Shown piece by piece: positions 62,311 through 64,000 of a stretch of 64,000 nt of DNA. The translations under genes and the position numbers were made by a program. The notes under the pieces were generated by a model, which was given only the letters and a program-made list of their open reading frames with translations, was not told where the DNA came from and ran no database searches. Position 1 is the stretch's first letter; each line of letters begins with the position of its first letter. Origin of the DNA: Thermostichus sp047462415. Lineage in GTDB: Bacteria > Cyanobacteriota > Cyanobacteriia > Thermostichales > Thermostichaceae. The DNA lies in assembly GCF_047462415.1 (NCBI RefSeq), contig NZ_JANSJE010000004.1, positions 62,001 through 126,000 on the forward strand, read 5' to 3'.

Positions 62311-62796
62311 CTAAAAATCTCGGCTGCTGCGAGTCAAAGCCTCTTGGATATCCAGATCCAGATCCCTCACCGATTCCAGCACCGAGCGCGTAATCAGCTT
62401 GCCTTGCTGGACCAAAATCGCGCCGGTTACAGGGTGCAAGAGCGGCTGTTCGGCCCGCCGCCCGATCAACGCCTCGATATCCTTAAAGGCATTGATGTAC
62501 ATCCCCGCCGGCAATTCCACCACCACCCCTTCTCCCAGGACCCGCGCTTGGCAGGCCAGTCGGGAATTGGGCTTGCAAGTGGTGATCACCTCCAGAGTGC
62601 GCTGCTCCCGCTTGGTGACCGGCGAGAGAGACTCCATCCCCTCTTTCACATACACATGGCAGGTGGCACAGAGGCCGCGCCCGCCGCACTCTTTCAACAC
62701 ATTCAGCTCTTCTTGCAGCAGCACCGAGAGCAAATTGCTGTTGGTGGCAATCTCAGACACCTGGGCAATGGGATCCAATCGCACGCGTTTGACCAT
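62311..62796 (-). CDS. 2Fe-2S ferredoxin-domain protein
   Basis: 161 residues. Plant-type [2Fe-2S] site CGGRGLCATCHV with a fourth Cys in SRLACQARV; a C-terminal extension (about 95-161) is conserved in length with other cyanobacterial proteins of this kind but its role is unknown. An additional Cys (TTCKP) lies between the site halves. Not the photosynthetic PetF, which lacks the extension. Partner unknown. Confidence 0.85.
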   Translation of the reverse strand: MVKRVRLDPIAQVSEIATNSNLLSVLLQEELNVLKECGGRGLCATCHVYVKEGMESLSPVTKREQRTLEVITTCKPNSRLACQARVLGEGVVVELPAGMYINAFKDIEALIGRRAEQPLLHPVTGAILVQQGKLITRSVLESVRDLDLDIQEALTRSSRDF

Positions 62797-62968
62797 AGTT
62801 CTCCTCTGTTACATGCCTTAGCATTAGCTTGCCCAGGCGAGGGATCCTAGCGCCCTCTGCCTTGTATTATTGAATACTTTGGTGGGCCAGTCGAGCCTCT
62901 TGTGGGGAATTGGGCTAGATTGGATCCCACTGCTGATTGCTGTTGTTCACTCTCAACGTTTTGGCGGC

Positions 62969-63820
62969 ATGGGTTCTCCGGCCATCCAGTGGTATCCCGG
63001 CCATATTGCCAAGGCCATTGGCCAGTTGCGGGAACAGTTGCAGCGGGTGGATGTGGCGATCGAGGTGGTGGATGCACGGATCCCGTTGGCCAGCCGCCAT
63101 CCCGATCTGGGCCAATGGCTGGGGGAAAAACCTCGCCTCCTGGCTCTGAACAGGGTGGATTGTATCGAAGCCAGGGATCTGAAAGCTTGGCAGGAGTATT
63201 TTTTACGGCAAGGGATCCCTGTCTATCCCACCAACGGCCAATCGGGAGAAGGAGTGAATCGCCTTAAACAGGCGATTTTGCAACTGGGGCAGGCGGTCAA
63301 TAGGCGACGTCAACAGCGGGGCATGCGACCGCGGGCGGTTCGGGCCGTGGTGGTGGGCTTTCCCAACGTGGGCAAATCCGCTTTGCTGAACCGGCTTTTG
63401 GGGCGGCGGGCCGTCGAGAGCGCCGCACGTCCGGGGGTGACGCGGCAATTGCGATGGGTGCGGCTGGGAGGGGAGTTGGATCTGTTGGACTCGCCGGGCA
63501 TCATTCCGCCCTCTCTGCCGGATCAGCAGGCGGCCTCTCTGTTGGCCATCTGCGATGACATCGGCGCAGCCGCCTACGATCCCGAACGGGTGGCGGCCCA
63601 CTTTTTGGATCAGGTGCTGAAGGTGCAGCCCCAAGCCCAAGCGCTCCTACAAAAGCGCTACGGCTGGACGGATGCGATCCCTCTCGGCAACGTAGCCGTG
63701 CAAGAGCTGGCCGAGCGACGCTATCAGGGGAATCCCGAACGAGCGGCGCGGCAAATTCTCAACGACTATCGCAAGGGCTTGCTGGGGCCACTGGTCTTGG
63801 AACTCCCTCCCGATACCTGA
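62969..63820 (+). CDS. rbgA: Ribosome biogenesis GTPase RbgA/YlqF
   Basis: 283 residues of a circularly permuted GTPase: IQWYPGHIAKA, G4 NRVD, then G1 GFPNVGKSALLN, G2 GVTRQ and G3 DSPGIIPP, ending in a C-terminal helical domain. It drives late 50S assembly. ATG 62969 gives the family start; an upstream ORF extension has no likeness. Confidence 0.92.
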   Translation: MGSPAIQWYPGHIAKAIGQLREQLQRVDVAIEVVDARIPLASRHPDLGQWLGEKPRLLALNRVDCIEARDLKAWQEYFLRQGIPVYPTNGQSGEGVNRLKQAILQLGQAVNRRRQQRGMRPRAVRAVVVGFPNVGKSALLNRLLGRRAVESAARPGVTRQLRWVRLGGELDLLDSPGIIPPSLPDQQAASLLAICDDIGAAAYDPERVAAHFLDQVLKVQPQAQALLQKRYGWTDAIPLGNVAVQELAERRYQGNPERAARQILNDYRKGLLGPLVLELPPDT

Positions 63821-63880
63821 GCCGCCCAAAAGAAAGTCACGTGGGGCCGCCAGGGGGCATTGACTTTATCTGGAAACCAT

Positions 63881-64000
63881 TCACACTTGTCCCCAGCCGG
63901 GATCCAAGCTCTGTTTCCAGGGCCGGTACACCTTGAAGTAGACAACAGAACCCACTTGCCTGGCCAAGGCTTTGGCGAAAGTGTCTCCGCCCATACAGCG
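63881..64000 (-). CDS. C-terminal fragment of an unidentified protein (runs off the window)
   Basis: The minus strand reads 39 codons and a TGA stop at 63881: GGDTFAKALARQVGSVVYFK and a continuation PWKQSLDPGWGQV. The composition is protein-like and no stop lies upstream within the window, so this is likely the 3' end of a real gene. The family is not recognised from so short a piece. Confidence 0.45.
   Translation of the reverse strand, partial: RCMGGDTFAKALARQVGSVVYFKVYRPWKQSLDPGWGQV

Noticed and set aside
1..64000. tRNA or rRNA genes
   Set aside because: No T-arm-like GGTTCGAATCC with matching acceptor arms was found in any intergenic region.

Overview
The window is a GC-rich cyanobacterial chromosome segment with no plasmid or phage core genes. 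Two phycocyanin operons, a CpcT-type bilin lyase, a SigC-like group 2 sigma factor, a DUF4278 protein, MinCDE and plant-like FtsY/PlsY/RimM housekeeping genes identify a cyanobacterium. The very frequent palindrome GGGATCCC, in place of the usual HIP1 octamer GCGATCGC, and the gene content suggest a hot-spring unicellular Synechococcus of the Yellowstone JA type. That organism assignment is inference.

Layout. 1-2.4 kb: phycocyanin operon I, minus strand (cpcB, cpcA, cpcD, 5' part of cpcE), with palindromic operator-like elements upstream. 2.4-5.8 kb: trpA, a membrane-anchored periplasmic-binding-fold protein and a methyltransferase. 5.8-10.4 kb: a four-gene polar amino-acid ABC transporter, ATPase divergent from the binding protein and two permeases. 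10.4-13.2 kb: a small IS605-type non-autonomous element, a degenerate M3 peptidase-like protein and a decayed PAS-histidine kinase. 13.3-19.8 kb: comM/yifB, recF, a frameshifted secreted-protein gene, a two-component system and a small membrane protein. 19.8-26.4 kb: a complete TonB-dependent uptake locus (FecCD permease, ATPase, outer-membrane receptor, TonB, binding protein). 26.7-33.9 kb: mutS, a CCB-like protein, a sigma factor, murJ, DUF4278. 34-38.7 kb: tnpB debris, phycocyanin operon II (cpcB-cpcA-cpcC-cpcE, minus) and divergent cpcT coupled to a pepsin-fold lipoprotein. 39.9-48.4 kb: orphan BPD-type permease, GT39-like transferase, DUF2254 protein, ftsY, a broken tnpB element, a DUF2993 protein and a short-repeat protein. 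49-51 kb: minCDE. 51-64 kb: CPA1 antiporter, gamma-glutamylcyclotransferase-like protein, plsY, gyrB, rimM, SPFH protein, an unusual thioredoxin-reductase-like flavoprotein, a polysaccharide deacetylase, leuC, a 2Fe-2S ferredoxin, rbgA and a partial gene at the right edge.

The most interesting non-gene signal is a family of about 23-25 bp repeats found at eleven places. Each can form two small hairpins in tandem, and the first stem shows paired (compensatory) base changes between copies. Several copies lie in frame inside real genes (ftsY, the antiporter, a small repeat protein) and two lie inside the tnpB remnant. Other notable points are two divergent phycocyanin operons (one alpha subunit with phycoerythrin-alpha-like features, one beta subunit with Pro at the usual methyl-Asn72 position), a pepsin-like lipoprotein behind cpcT, a peptidase-family protein with no zinc motif, and a thioredoxin-reductase-like protein with a degenerate NADPH site.
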